From: Ruegeria sp. THAF57
GTDB taxonomy: Bacteria; Pseudomonadota; Alphaproteobacteria; Rhodobacterales; Rhodobacteraceae
Assembly: GCF_903914075.1 (NCBI RefSeq)
Contig: NZ_CAIWNQ010000001.1
Coordinates: forward strand, 310,001 to 374,000
DNA length: 64,000 bases
Reading direction: 5' to 3'
Below the pieces are notes generated by a model. It made no database searches. It had not been told where the DNA came from and saw only the letters and a program-made list of their open reading frames with translations. Position numbers and translations under genes: made by a program. Positions 36,100-45,842 of this stretch are shown one piece after another; the stretch's first letter is position 1, and each line of letters begins with the position of its first letter.

Positions 36100-36930
36100 A
36101 TGCGTGTATTGAAAGACCCCCTGTTCCACTTTCTCTTGATCGGGTGCGGAATATTTGGATGGTTCTTCCTCGTTGCCCCGGAAGGTGAAGTTGTCCCGCC
36201 AGCAGAAACGATAATTGTCGACCAGGATGATGTGGATTTGCTGGTTGCACGTTTTACCGACAGTTGGAAACGGCCACCGACGGACACCGAACGACAGGCG
36301 TTGATTGAAGCGCTGATCCGTGAAGAAATCCTTGTTCGCGAAGCGCGCAAACTTGGACTGGACCGTGGCGATCAGGTTATCCGGGCGCGGCTGGCGCAGA
36401 AGATGGATTTTCTGACAGATGCCATCGCGTCCTCGGTAGAGCCGGAAACAGACGTACTGCAAGCGTATCTGGAGCAGAACGCGGAACGCTTCACCACACC
36501 TCGGCTAATCGCATTTGATCAGGTGTTTCTGGGCGAAGCGCCGACGCCTGCTGACATAGAATCCGCGCTAGCAAAGCTAAGAGCCGGCGAAGACTGGACT
36601 GACGTTGGCGCGCGCACGTTGCTGCCGTTGTCCCTGCCCTTAGCTGCCGCGCGCTCAGTCGATGCGGCGTTCGGATACGGGTTCTCTGGTGCCGTAAACC
36701 AATTGAAGCTCGGTGAGTGGGAAGGCCCCATTCAGTCGGGTTATGGTCTTCATCTGGTTCGGGTCACCGACACGCAACCTGCCAAACTGCCCAAACTGGA
36801 GGATATCCATGACGCCGTTCTGCTGGAATGGCGGCGGGACACGGGTGAAGAATTGGCGCAGGCCCAGTTCGAAGACTTAGCCGCAACCTATCAGATCGTC
36901 ACTCCGGAAACCGAAAAGGCGCAGGAATGA
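36100..36930 (+). CDS. Membrane-anchored PpiC-type peptidyl-prolyl isomerase
   Basis: A 276-residue protein with one N-terminal membrane anchor (residues 8-26), a SurA-N-like helical region (about 45-110) and a parvulin-type region ending SGYGLHLVRVTDTQPAKLPKLEDI, the usual C-terminal parvulin signature. The parvulin core is short, and the glycine-rich front strand is not well kept, so catalytic activity is uncertain and a chaperone-only role is possible. It lies between the DUF3604 gene and the HupE-like gene (four-base overlap with the latter) and may be a dedicated foldase for the exported DUF3604 protein. Confidence 0.78.
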   Translation: MRVLKDPLFHFLLIGCGIFGWFFLVAPEGEVVPPAETIIVDQDDVDLLVARFTDSWKRPPTDTERQALIEALIREEILVREARKLGLDRGDQVIRARLAQKMDFLTDAIASSVEPETDVLQAYLEQNAERFTTPRLIAFDQVFLGEAPTPADIESALAKLRAGEDWTDVGARTLLPLSLPLAAARSVDAAFGYGFSGAVNQLKLGEWEGPIQSGYGLHLVRVTDTQPAKLPKLEDIHDAVLLEWRRDTGEELAQAQFEDLAATYQIVTPETEKAQE

Positions 36931-37928
36931 AGGCTGCGCTGTTTGTGTTGCTGTCCGTTTGGGTCGCACTTTCGGGGGCACCGGCGCAGGCACATGCGCT
37001 GGACCCGGGGTATCTGGAGCTTAGGCAATTGGCTCAGAACACATGGCAGGTGTCGTGGCGAAAACCTGATGTGACAGGCCGCCCCATGACGATTGATGCG
37101 GTTTTGCCAGAGTCTTGCACGCCCGCGCGTGGGCCTGAACCGACCTCAGACGGGGTTGCATGGGTATCGGTTTGGGTCGCTGAATGCGAAACCGGTCTTG
37201 GGGGAAATTCCGTTAAAATTGATGGGCTGGAAACACAAAGAAATGACGTACTTTTGCGGCTTCAACCCCTTGATGCACCGACAACAACTCTCAGGTTCAC
37301 GCCTGACACTGTAGAACTGGAAATTCCCCAACAACCTACGACGTTCGCCGTCTTCACAAGCTATTTTCGCCTAGGGTTCGAACACATTCTAGAAGGTTGG
37401 GATCACCTGCTATTCGTTTCTGCCCTGTTCCTTCTGGTGCGTGACAAGTGGCGTCTGGTCGGCGCGGTGACAGCGTTTACAGTTGCCCATTCGATCACTC
37501 TGGCTTTTGCAACTCTGGGCGTGCTGAACGTCCCCGGCCCGCCTGTGGAAGCAGTAATCGCTCTGTCGATCGTTTTCCTCGCGCTGGAAATCCTGCGCCG
37601 AAAGGACGGGCAATTGCGCTTGTCGGAACAGTACCCGTGGATCGTGTGCTTTTGCTTCGGGCTGCTGCACGGCTTGGGGTTTGCCGGGGCATTGGCCGAA
37701 ATCGGCATCCCCCCTCAGGACGTTTTCGCCGCCTTGCTTTCTTTCAATCTGGGTGTTGAAGCTGGTCAGCTTTTGTTTATCGCGGCCCTGTCAGCGGTTC
37801 TGATGGCATGGCGTTTCATGACACCCTCTGGATCGGGGCGACTTGCGACGTATTCCATCCCAGTCGCAGGCTACGCGATCGGTTGCGTGTCGATATATTG
37901 GTTGATTGAACGCGTTAGCGGATTTTGA
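36927..37928 (+). CDS. HupE/UreJ-family membrane protein
   Basis: A 333-residue protein with signal peptide (ALSGAPAQAHA), a periplasmic beta-rich domain (about residues 24-135) and a C-terminal half of six membrane helices. It has family motifs FEHILEGWDHLLFV, FTVAHSITLAFATLG and LLHGLGFAGALAE, rich in His, Asp and Glu within the membrane. Related HupE/UreJ proteins are taken to be nickel permeases, but those in this fused form have no proven cargo. Next to a likely metal-dependent exported hydrolase, a role in metal delivery to the periplasm is an attractive inference. Confidence 0.82.
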   Translation: MKAALFVLLSVWVALSGAPAQAHALDPGYLELRQLAQNTWQVSWRKPDVTGRPMTIDAVLPESCTPARGPEPTSDGVAWVSVWVAECETGLGGNSVKIDGLETQRNDVLLRLQPLDAPTTTLRFTPDTVELEIPQQPTTFAVFTSYFRLGFEHILEGWDHLLFVSALFLLVRDKWRLVGAVTAFTVAHSITLAFATLGVLNVPGPPVEAVIALSIVFLALEILRRKDGQLRLSEQYPWIVCFCFGLLHGLGFAGALAEIGIPPQDVFAALLSFNLGVEAGQLLFIAALSAVLMAWRFMTPSGSGRLATYSIPVAGYAIGCVSIYWLIERVSGF

Positions 37929-38041
37929 TGCTAAGGTGGACGCAATGAATCGGTTAACGAAAAGCCGATAATACTGGATCTGGAATACGCACTGCGAACC
38001 AAGCAACAGTGTCCGCAAGAATAAATTGAGAGGGGCATATA

Positions 38042-40684
38042 GTGCGAGTTTTACTAAGAGGCGCACTGATAATTGGCGCAATTATCCTTTTCGTCGTTGC
38101 CGCCGCATGGCTTTTTTTATCATCCCCGTTTCTGTCAACCCCGCGCACCGCCATGGCCCAACAGGTCCTGACCAACAAGCTGGGTCAGCAACTGGTTATC
38201 AACGAAAACATAAGTGTTGGGCTTGGCTCACAATTGTCGATCACAGCCACCGGCGTTGTGATGCCTTCCGCGTCGCTGGAGGGGACCGACCTTGCCAAGA
38301 TAGATACGCTCAGCTTTTCGGTTGCCGCTGCGGATCTTGTGAAGGGAAAACTGTCGATCAGCAATTTAATGGTGGACGGAATTCACCTGAACCTGATTGC
38401 AACAGAAAACGGTAAGACAAGCTGGTCGACCGATCAAAAGACAGACGACGCAAGCGCCCCAAAACCTTCGACGAACGCAGTTTCAGAGATTTTTGCAGAC
38501 CGTGAACTTAGCCTAACCAACATCACGGTTCTGTTTCAAAGTGCGAAGAATGGTCTCGATTTGGATTTACGTCTGCCGGAATTGACATTGACGTCTGGCG
38601 ACGGGGTTGCGGTCGCCTCGGCCAACGGGCACGGCACATTGAATGGGCAGGCATTTGACCTAAGCGCCGAATTCCCTGACCAAGACCCTTTTCAGGTAAC
38701 GGCCAAGTTCGATGAGGTTTCACTTACCGCGAACGAGGTTCAAGCCGAAGCTGGCTTGGCGATTGCTACCACCGCGACGATTGATGAACTTGGACAACTT
38801 CTCGATATTCTAAAGCTGAACCGCGTTCTTGAAGGCTCGGGGTTTGTAGAAGCGGTGCTGAAAGTCTCTGGCGGCGTGTCACGTCTGGACGATCTTAACA
38901 TACAGGCACAATTGGAAGGCGGGCAAAGCCTGGGACTCACCGGTCAGATCGGTGAGCTTGGCAATCCAGAAGATGTGTCCCTGACGACCCGGATTCGGTT
39001 GTACCCCGAAGGGGCCGAGCCCGCCCCAGCTGCATCGCGTTATGACTTAAAACTGATTTCGGTGGACATGGTCATGGACAGCGTCCCCGGTGAAATACCG
39101 CAGCGTCAGATGGTCATTGAAACCAATGGTTTCACACTGGACACATCGGGCGAAGGCCCGCCCCCGGTTAAATTCTCGGAAGTGTCCAGAACGCCGGATG
39201 GAAAACTGCGAGTTGGCAATGTGAACCTGCGGATCGGTGACCCCGCGAACCCGTTTGTCATTCTCAACGGATCGGTGGGGGACGCGCTGCAATTACAGGA
39301 GGTCTTAGGCGAAGGAATACTTGAAATTCCGGCAAGCAGTTTGATTTCCCCCGAACTATTGGGCGAAGACGATCAACTTGGACAGTTCTCGGGCGCGTTT
39401 TCCCTGACTGGCAGTATCAAGCAGCTTAAGCTCTCGGACCTGAACGGAAGCACAAGTGACACGGATGTCTGGTCTCTGGACGTTCATGGCTCTGTCGAGA
39501 ATGTTCTTAAGTTCGAAAATCTGGACCTTGGCATCGAAATCGACGTCCCATCCGGTGCCGACCTTTTGCAGGCATTGTCGCTAGAGCCGGTAGATACCGG
39601 ACATACAGGATTTTCGATCGACCTTCATAGCGATGGTACGGATTGGAACGCACAGGCAGATGTCACCGTGGCCGATTCCGGCCTGACCTTTACAGCCACT
39701 CTGGACGACGCGACCTCGGACCCTGTCCTAAAGGGGTTAATTGAAAGCGACCTGATCCGTATTGACCAGATCCGCAGCATCGTTCTGGCGACCGCTCAGT
39801 TACGCAAACTGGGTGTGGCCGACGAGGATACCACAGCAGAAACAGACGCACAGGCGGAACCCGGTGCCCTAAGGGACGTAACGCTGAAACCGATTGGGCG
39901 CTCTATCCTTCTGTCTGGAATGAATATGGATGTTGATATCGACCTACGCCACATTGAAGGCTCGGACGGTATCAGCACTTTGCAAAGCGAACTGACCCTG
40001 AACGAAAGCGAACTGAAAGCGGGGCCGTTGAAATTTGAATATGGTGGCGCCAATTTCGACGTCAGTGGCCGTATGGACTTGTCGGGCGAAGATCACCGGC
40101 TGAACCTTAAAGGTCAGGCTGGGGGGTGGCGGCTGAACGACATTCTGCACAACCTGAATTTCAAGAAAGGCGCCAGCGGAACTATTTACGCGGATTTCGA
40201 CGTCACCGGCGGGATCGACTCGGCCAAACACTTCGTCAAATCCATGAGCGGTAACGCCACCGTTTCCATGCGCGACGGTTCGATTGAAACCCAGCTATTG
40301 GATCTTGCGGGCCTTGGGTTGCTACCTTGGGTCTTTTCAAAGGAAAAGCAGAAGGTTGCGCCAATCGTGTGTTTACGCGCACCTCTGGCTATTGCAAACG
40401 GCAATATCTCGACCAAACAAACCACCTTGGAGACCGATCAGGTTCAAGTCGTCGTATTTGGTGCGGTGGATATGAACAACAAGGCACTGGACCTTAACCT
40501 GCAACCTCGCAAAATCGGTGATCCCCTGTCCCGCAGCCCGTGGCCAGTGACGGCGACCGGTCCGCTGGCAAAGCCAAACATTAAGGTCAAGGACGGGCCG
40601 AAGCGCCTGAAACGGTCGGACGGGGCCGATCAGATGCCCGCCAAGCGCAAACTGTGCGTGCCCGATATCTTGCAGTTGCAGTAA
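38042..40684 (+). CDS. AsmA-family protein
   Basis: An 880-residue protein beginning at GTG with ribosome site GAGAGGGG. It has a single N-terminal membrane helix (about 8-28) followed by a long periplasmic region of beta-strand repeats and the C-terminal AsmA_2-like block (GASGTIYADFDVTGGIDSAK, then SMSGNATVSMRDGSIE). AsmA-family proteins are bridge-like and move phospholipids between inner and outer membranes. The protein has several Asp-rich loops and ends in a basic tail. It is preceded by a 113-bp gap and is not obviously tied to the DUF3604 trio. Confidence 0.85.
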   Translation: MRVLLRGALIIGAIILFVVAAAWLFLSSPFLSTPRTAMAQQVLTNKLGQQLVINENISVGLGSQLSITATGVVMPSASLEGTDLAKIDTLSFSVAAADLVKGKLSISNLMVDGIHLNLIATENGKTSWSTDQKTDDASAPKPSTNAVSEIFADRELSLTNITVLFQSAKNGLDLDLRLPELTLTSGDGVAVASANGHGTLNGQAFDLSAEFPDQDPFQVTAKFDEVSLTANEVQAEAGLAIATTATIDELGQLLDILKLNRVLEGSGFVEAVLKVSGGVSRLDDLNIQAQLEGGQSLGLTGQIGELGNPEDVSLTTRIRLYPEGAEPAPAASRYDLKLISVDMVMDSVPGEIPQRQMVIETNGFTLDTSGEGPPPVKFSEVSRTPDGKLRVGNVNLRIGDPANPFVILNGSVGDALQLQEVLGEGILEIPASSLISPELLGEDDQLGQFSGAFSLTGSIKQLKLSDLNGSTSDTDVWSLDVHGSVENVLKFENLDLGIEIDVPSGADLLQALSLEPVDTGHTGFSIDLHSDGTDWNAQADVTVADSGLTFTATLDDATSDPVLKGLIESDLIRIDQIRSIVLATAQLRKLGVADEDTTAETDAQAEPGALRDVTLKPIGRSILLSGMNMDVDIDLRHIEGSDGISTLQSELTLNESELKAGPLKFEYGGANFDVSGRMDLSGEDHRLNLKGQAGGWRLNDILHNLNFKKGASGTIYADFDVTGGIDSAKHFVKSMSGNATVSMRDGSIETQLLDLAGLGLLPWVFSKEKQKVAPIVCLRAPLAIANGNISTKQTTLETDQVQVVVFGAVDMNNKALDLNLQPRKIGDPLSRSPWPVTATGPLAKPNIKVKDGPKRLKRSDGADQMPAKRKLCVPDILQLQ

Positions 40685-40718
40685 TTTGGTGGACTGAGGT
40701 TCCTTAACCCCAGCAAGA

Positions 40719-41639
40719 CTATCCTGCGCCGTATAGCCGTCGCATGACGGTCGGTGTCAGATACATCGGAATTTGATACGCGCCGATGAACACCATCAGT
40801 GGCGCGGTAACCTCCGGAGGCAGCGCCACAAAGAAGATGGCAATATTCCGGTTGCCTGCAATCAAGGCCATGGCCGTTCTTTTAGCCGCGGACAGCTTGT
40901 TGCGTGTCAGGACATATGTCACCGCCTGAGCACCAAAATTTGCGCAACACGCGAAAGCGATCCAAAACAAAGCAGTACCGGGCTGGCCCAACATTGTGCT
41001 GCTGACCGAAGGCATTAACCCCACGACAAAAACGGCCAAAGTGATCGTGCCCAACCCCTCAAGGTTCATCAGTGTTCCTTGCGACGGGGATTTTAGCACC
41101 GTTCGGCGCAGAGCTACCGCCGCAAATGTCGCAGCGAAAATCGTCACGAACAACTTTAGCACGGCGTGCAACACCGTATGAAAATCACCAATCTCGGGCA
41201 TCAGCCAAAAGATGGGAAACACGGTCACCGGTAAAATGGCGGTCCCGGCCACAAGCAAACGCATCGCGAATTCCGCCGGGTACCCCATCATCAGGCACAG
41301 ATTGGGGCTGCCTGCGATGGATGGCGCTGCGGTCATGATTAGCAAAGCCAAAAGCGCGGGCTCCGTGTTCCAACCAAACAGAAAGCCAACAGCAAGCACA
41401 GCCAATGGAATGGCGAACTGAAATCCCAACACAGTCCCGGATACAAGACGCCAATCGCCCATCGAGCCCAGAATGGACGACGGCTCCATCCTCAGGACGG
41501 TCACAAACAACAACAGAACCACCAGCGGGGGCAGCAAGGGGCGCATCGGCTCCGCCAGTCCCGGCAGCAGCAACCCGCCAACCAGTCCAGCCACAAGAAC
41601 AAGCGGGCCGTTGCGCGCGGCCCAATGCAACGGGTTCAA
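40719..41639 (-). CDS. BASS-family (bile acid:sodium symporter-like) transporter
   Basis: A 306-residue protein with nine or ten membrane helices and the family-type motif AGNRNIAIFFVALP near residue 260. Helix-breaking segments in helices 4 and 9 (TAAPSIAGSPNL and the AGNRN turn) match the crossover motif of the fold. BASS carriers move organic anions with sodium. It starts six bases after the stop of the TRAP large permease gene, so it belongs to that operon and may export or import a related acid or pathway product. Substrate unknown. Confidence 0.72.
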   Translation of the reverse strand: MNPLHWAARNGPLVLVAGLVGGLLLPGLAEPMRPLLPPLVVLLLFVTVLRMEPSSILGSMGDWRLVSGTVLGFQFAIPLAVLAVGFLFGWNTEPALLALLIMTAAPSIAGSPNLCLMMGYPAEFAMRLLVAGTAILPVTVFPIFWLMPEIGDFHTVLHAVLKLFVTIFAATFAAVALRRTVLKSPSQGTLMNLEGLGTITLAVFVVGLMPSVSSTMLGQPGTALFWIAFACCANFGAQAVTYVLTRNKLSAAKRTAMALIAGNRNIAIFFVALPPEVTAPLMVFIGAYQIPMYLTPTVMRRLYGAG

Positions 41640-41645
41640 AACCGG

Positions 41646-42959
41646 CTACCCACCGGGGCTCTGACGTAGGTTGTCCGGAAGCCATGTGGCCAGTTCCGGG
41701 AACCAAATCAGCACGAAGACCATCAAGACCATGATCAGGAACATCGGGATCGCGGCGCGCGCAATATACCCCATCTCGTGATTGGTCATGCCCTGCATGA
41801 CGAACAGGTTGAAACCGATCGGAGGGGTGATCTGCGCCATCTCAACCACAACAACGATGAAAATTCCGAACCAGATCAGGTCGATACCGGCCTCTCGGAT
41901 CATCGGTTCCACAACGGCCATGGTCAGAACGACCGATGAGATGCCGTCGAGGAAACAACCCAGAATGATGTAAAAGACCAAAAGCACCATGAGCAGCTCA
42001 AACCGCGTCAACTCCCACCCTGCGATCAGGTCGGCCAGACCGCGTGGCAATCCCGTAAAGCCCATCGACAGTGACAGAAAGGCCGCCCCCGCAAGGATTA
42101 ACGCAATCATGGCACTTGTGCGGGTTGCCCCCATCAGGCTTTCCGTAAAGGTCTTCCAGTTCAATGACCCCTGCCCCGCCGCAAGCAGAAGCCCCCCGAT
42201 TACCCCAAAAGCCGCGGCTTCGGTGGCAGTTGCATAGCCAAGATACATCGAGCCAATCACAACCATGATCAGCAGGATCACGGGCAACAAAAACCGAGAG
42301 TTCCTGATTTTCTCGGAAAAACTAAGCTTGCCCTCGTCGTTAGGATTCCAATCCTTACCCAGCTTGGAATAGACCGCGACATAGCCCATGAACATCGCGG
42401 CCAGAACCAGCCCCGGAAGGATGCCAGCGAAAAACAGCTTGGTAATGGATTCATTTATCGTCACGCCGTAGACGATCAGGGTCAGGGATGGCGGGATCAT
42501 CAGGCCAAGCGTCGCCGCCCCCGTAAGGGTGCCGATGATCATGCGCTCGGGATAGTTGCGTTTGCGCAGCTCAGGAATGGACATCTTGCCCACCGTCGTC
42601 AGGGTCGCGGCGGACGATCCAGACACCGCAGCAAACACGGTGCAACCCACGATGTTCGTGTGAACCAACCCGCCGGGCAGCGGGGCCATCCAAGGCGAAA
42701 GTCCCTTGAACATGTCCTCTGACAATCGCGTTCGATAGAGGATTTCCCCCATCCAAATGAACATGGGCAACGCGGTCAAAGTCCACGAGGACGAGGCTGA
42801 CCAGATGGTGGTGATCATCACATCGCCGACCGGCCGTGTGGTGAACAGTTCCATCCCCACCCAAGCCACGCCCATCAGGGCAAGGCCGACCCATACGCCC
42901 GTGCCCAGCAATGTGAACAGAACGAAAAGAAAAAGAATGATGACTGAGATATTTTCCAT
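41646..42959 (-). CDS. dctM: TRAP transporter large membrane subunit (DctM)
   Basis: A 437-residue protein with about twelve membrane helices. DctM marks include MGEILYRTRLSEDMFKGL, TNIVGCTVFAAVSGSSAAT, GAATLGLMIPPSLTLIVYG and the ending QITPPIGFNLFVMQGM. The ATG at 42959 gives the usual MENIS-type start; the longer frame to 43013 overlaps the small subunit gene. It translocates the substrate, driven by sodium, with the small subunit and the periplasmic binder encoded directly upstream. Confidence 0.94.
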   Translation of the reverse strand: MENISVIILFLFVLFTLLGTGVWVGLALMGVAWVGMELFTTRPVGDVMITTIWSASSSWTLTALPMFIWMGEILYRTRLSEDMFKGLSPWMAPLPGGLVHTNIVGCTVFAAVSGSSAATLTTVGKMSIPELRKRNYPERMIIGTLTGAATLGLMIPPSLTLIVYGVTINESITKLFFAGILPGLVLAAMFMGYVAVYSKLGKDWNPNDEGKLSFSEKIRNSRFLLPVILLIMVVIGSMYLGYATATEAAAFGVIGGLLLAAGQGSLNWKTFTESLMGATRTSAMIALILAGAAFLSLSMGFTGLPRGLADLIAGWELTRFELLMVLLVFYIILGCFLDGISSVVLTMAVVEPMIREAGIDLIWFGIFIVVVVEMAQITPPIGFNLFVMQGMTNHEMGYIARAAIPMFLIMVLMVFVLIWFPELATWLPDNLRQSPGG

Positions 42960-42963
42960 GCCG

Positions 42964-43497
42964 TCACTCCCCGTGGCTCTGATCTGCGAGATCACGGGTG
43001 ATACGGTGATCACCTTTCACGACGACATGGATCAGGTGATCCGTGAGGGCGATTGCAAGGATTACTGCCCCGATCAGCATAGATGACTGGGGGATCCAAA
43101 GGGCGGTCTTGTCCTGCCCCTGACTGACGTCGTTGAATTTCCAACTCCAGTAGACAAAGCGATAGGCATACCAGCAAAAGTACCACATCACGGCAGCACC
43201 AACCGCAAAGCACCAGATCTCAAGTACCCTGCGCACACCACTGGGAACGGCGTTCAGCAGGATCGACACGCGAATATGGCTGCCCCGGTTCAATGCGTTT
43301 GCAAAGGCCAGAAAGGACGCCGCAGCCATGGCATATCCGGCATAATCAGGGGCGCCCGGGAAGACTTCGCCCGTCCAGCGGGCCAGCATCTGCACCACAA
43401 TCAGCAACAAGATGGCGATCAGGCTTAGCGCGGCCAGTACGCCTGCGGCCTGATAAATGAAATCCAATACGGACCGAAGCCCTCGCAATGCTGCCAT
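42964..43497 (-). CDS. dctQ: TRAP transporter small membrane subunit (DctQ)
   Basis: A 177-residue protein with four membrane helices and the family features LARWTGEVFPGAPDYAGYAM and ANALNRGSHIRVSIL. It pairs with DctM; the two genes are four bases apart. Confidence 0.92.
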   Translation of the reverse strand: MAALRGLRSVLDFIYQAAGVLAALSLIAILLLIVVQMLARWTGEVFPGAPDYAGYAMAAASFLAFANALNRGSHIRVSILLNAVPSGVRRVLEIWCFAVGAAVMWYFCWYAYRFVYWSWKFNDVSQGQDKTALWIPQSSMLIGAVILAIALTDHLIHVVVKGDHRITRDLADQSHGE

Positions 43498-43531
43498 ACC
43501 GTCCCCGCGATGTTATGATTGGTCAGACAAA

Positions 43532-43555
43532 GGGCGGCAGGATACACCGCCGCCC
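43532..43555 (-). terminator. Intercistronic stem-loop between dctP and dctQ
   Basis: Seven-base-pair GC-only stem GGGCGGC / GCCGCCC with a ten-base loop, in the gap after the binding-protein gene. In transcription direction a short TTTG follows. As with the stem after glpV, it likely raises the amount of binding-protein message relative to the membrane subunits. Confidence 0.6.
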
Positions 43556-43566
43556 GTTTGAGGGAT

Positions 43567-44541
43567 TTATTGCGACTGGAACGCGTCGACGATGGCCTTG
43601 CCTTCGTCCCCTGCCGCCTCAAGCCACTCGTTTGTCATGGTCACACCGATCTCTTTCAGCTCGTTGACCATCTGCTCAGAGGCCGGACCAACGGTCATAC
43701 CACCATCACGCAAGCCTTGAAGGGTGAAACCGGTATATTCCTTGGCACGCCAGTTGCCGGCATATTCCGCCAGCTCCGCGCAGGCCTTGATGACATTCTT
43801 GTTGGCGTCAGACACACCACCCCAGACATCTGAGTTGACCATCACATAGTTGCGCGGCAACCAGGCATCCACCTCGTAGAAATAGTTCAGGCTTTCCCAA
43901 ACCTTACGGTCATACCCGGTGGACCCCGACGACACCATCGAGTCGGCCACGCCGGTTGCAAAAGCCTGGCTGATTTCTGCCGCTTCGATCGTGACTGGCA
44001 GCATCCCGGTTAGCTCTGCAAGGCGCGAGGTCGCGTTGTTGTAGGAACGGAACTTGATGCCTTCCATGTCCGCGACCGAGTTCACCTCGTTCTTGAAATA
44101 GAGACCCTGCGGCGGCCAAGGCACCGCGTAAAGCAGCGTCAGATTCTGTTCGGCCAGCAGGCTCTCAATGGATGGTTTGGCCGCTTCCCACAGTTTTGCG
44201 CTGTCATCGAATGACGTCGCAAGGAAGGGGATCGAGTCAAAACCAAACAGCGCGTTTTCGTTCTGGTGCCCCGACAACAGGCGTTCCCCGATTGGCGCCT
44301 GTCCGGTCTGAATTGCGCGTTTGATATCCGCGCCCTTGAACAAGGACCCCGACGGATGGGTTACGATTTCAATCTCACCGCCGGTTCCGGTGGTAACGCA
44401 CTTAGCAAACTCGGCCCCCGTAGCGGAATGGAAGTTGGAAGCAGAATATGCCATGGGCATATCCCATTTTTCCGCCACGGCCGGAGCGACCGAAGCGGCT
44501 GTCAAAGCGGTTGCCGCCAAAAGACTAGTCAGTTTCTTCAT
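43567..44541 (-). CDS. dctP: TRAP transporter periplasmic binding protein (DctP family)
   Basis: A 324-residue protein with a signal peptide (cleavage about VAPAVA-EKWDMP). It has the DctP layout: IKFRSYNNATSRLAELTGMLPVTI contains the conserved Arg that binds substrate carboxylate, followed by QAFATGVADSMVSSGSTGY. The carboxylate substrate is not evident. The neighbouring D-amino-acid dehydrogenase and epimerase genes suggest an amino- or imino-acid-like compound. The start at 44541 is the one that produces a normal signal peptide. Confidence 0.92.
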   Translation of the reverse strand: MKKLTSLLAATALTAASVAPAVAEKWDMPMAYSASNFHSATGAEFAKCVTTGTGGEIEIVTHPSGSLFKGADIKRAIQTGQAPIGERLLSGHQNENALFGFDSIPFLATSFDDSAKLWEAAKPSIESLLAEQNLTLLYAVPWPPQGLYFKNEVNSVADMEGIKFRSYNNATSRLAELTGMLPVTIEAAEISQAFATGVADSMVSSGSTGYDRKVWESLNYFYEVDAWLPRNYVMVNSDVWGGVSDANKNVIKACAELAEYAGNWRAKEYTGFTLQGLRDGGMTVGPASEQMVNELKEIGVTMTNEWLEAAGDEGKAIVDAFQSQ

Positions 44542-44588
44542 CGTATTCTCCCTATTGAATATCGAACCGCCGGTGTTTCTCACCGACA

Positions 44589-45842
44589 TTATTGTGTTGC
44601 GTAGCGTGAGGGCGCGTAGACACTCACGTCTGTGTTCGGAGTTCTGTCCGCGATCATCTGAGCCAACAGGCGTCCGGTTTTCGGCCCACCCGTCAAACCG
44701 ATATGATGGTGTCCAAAGCCAAGATACGCACCTTTGATATTAGGTACTTCGCCGATGATCGGGATCGAATCCGCCGGGGCGGGCCTGTGCCCCATCCATT
44801 CAACTTCCTCCTTCCATGTTACACCCGGAAAGGCAGCTCGGGCGTTTTTCTTCAGCAATTCGAACGGCGCGCGTGACGGCGCCGCATCCAGCCCTCCGAA
44901 TTCGACGATACCCGCCAAACGAATTCGCCCATCCATCGGAGTGGCCACAAACTTGCCCGAAGCCACCATCACCGGGCTACGTGGCATCGCAGAAGGCTCT
45001 ATCAATTCAAGATGATAGCCGCGTTCGCTTTCCAAAGGAACAGAAACCCCAAGACGCGCGGCCAAGGGGCCGGACCAAACACCCGCTGTGATCAGGGCTG
45101 TATCACAGGCGATGGTCTCCCCACCTGCCCGCACACCGACAACCTGATCGTTTTCATAGGCAATGTCTTGGACGGTGGCCTGGATAATTTGACCGCCCTG
45201 CGCTTCGACATGCGCCGCAAGGTCTTTCACATATCGCCCCGGATCAGTGATATGACCGTGATCTGACAGCTTTGCCGCAAATCCGATGTCCTGAGCAAAG
45301 ACAGGGTCATAGGCGCGAAATGCATCGCCCTCCAATTCCTCCCATTGGAAACCGTGCTTTCGACGTATCTCCCACCCAAACGCGTCACCTTCGAACTGCG
45401 CCCGGTTTTCATAAAGAAACAGATAGTCGGACGGCACGATCCACTTTTCGGCTCCCGTCCCTTTGGCAAGGGCTTCGTGGTCATTCAAACTGTCCCCTAC
45501 GATCGGGGTCAGTGCAGCCGCAATACGTTCCACATCATTTGCATTCGCGTGTTTGAGATACTGGGTCAGCCACGGCAGAAGCTTGGGCAAGTACCCCCAT
45601 TTCATGAACAACGGCTGAGAGGGGCTAAACAGCATTTTCGGAGCTTTTCGTAGCAGCCCCGGAACGGTTACCGGCACGATTGAGCACGACGCCAACACCC
45701 CGCCATTGCCGTATGAGGTGCCTTCGCCCGGCCCCGCCTTGTCAATCAGGATCACCCGGTGCCCATCGCGCTGAAGCCAGATTGCAGCGGACACGCCGAC
45801 AATACCGGCCCCAATGATCGCAATGGTCTTTGCGTCGCTCAT
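44589..45842 (-). CDS. DadA-like FAD-dependent D-amino-acid/imino-acid dehydrogenase
   Basis: A 417-residue DAO-family flavoprotein. It has N-terminal FAD motif [20 protein letters not shown] (GxGxxG at 10-15), [15 protein letters not shown] typical of DadA, and a C-terminal [19 protein letters not shown]. It should oxidise a D-amino or cyclic amino acid to the keto or imino acid, passing electrons to the membrane chain. The start at 45842 overlaps the stop of the enolase-family gene (ATGA). Natural substrates in this subgroup include D-alanine, D-hydroxyproline and D-proline derivatives; which applies here cannot be told. Confidence 0.87.
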   Translation of the reverse strand: MSDAKTIAIIGAGIVGVSAAIWLQRDGHRVILIDKAGPGEGTSYGNGGVLASCSIVPVTVPGLLRKAPKMLFSPSQPLFMKWGYLPKLLPWLTQYLKHANANDVERIAAALTPIVGDSLNDHEALAKGTGAEKWIVPSDYLFLYENRAQFEGDAFGWEIRRKHGFQWEELEGDAFRAYDPVFAQDIGFAAKLSDHGHITDPGRYVKDLAAHVEAQGGQIIQATVQDIAYENDQVVGVRAGGETIACDTALITAGVWSGPLAARLGVSVPLESERGYHLELIEPSAMPRSPVMVASGKFVATPMDGRIRLAGIVEFGGLDAAPSRAPFELLKKNARAAFPGVTWKEEVEWMGHRPAPADSIPIIGEVPNIKGAYLGFGHHHIGLTGGPKTGRLLAQMIADRTPNTDVSVYAPSRYATQ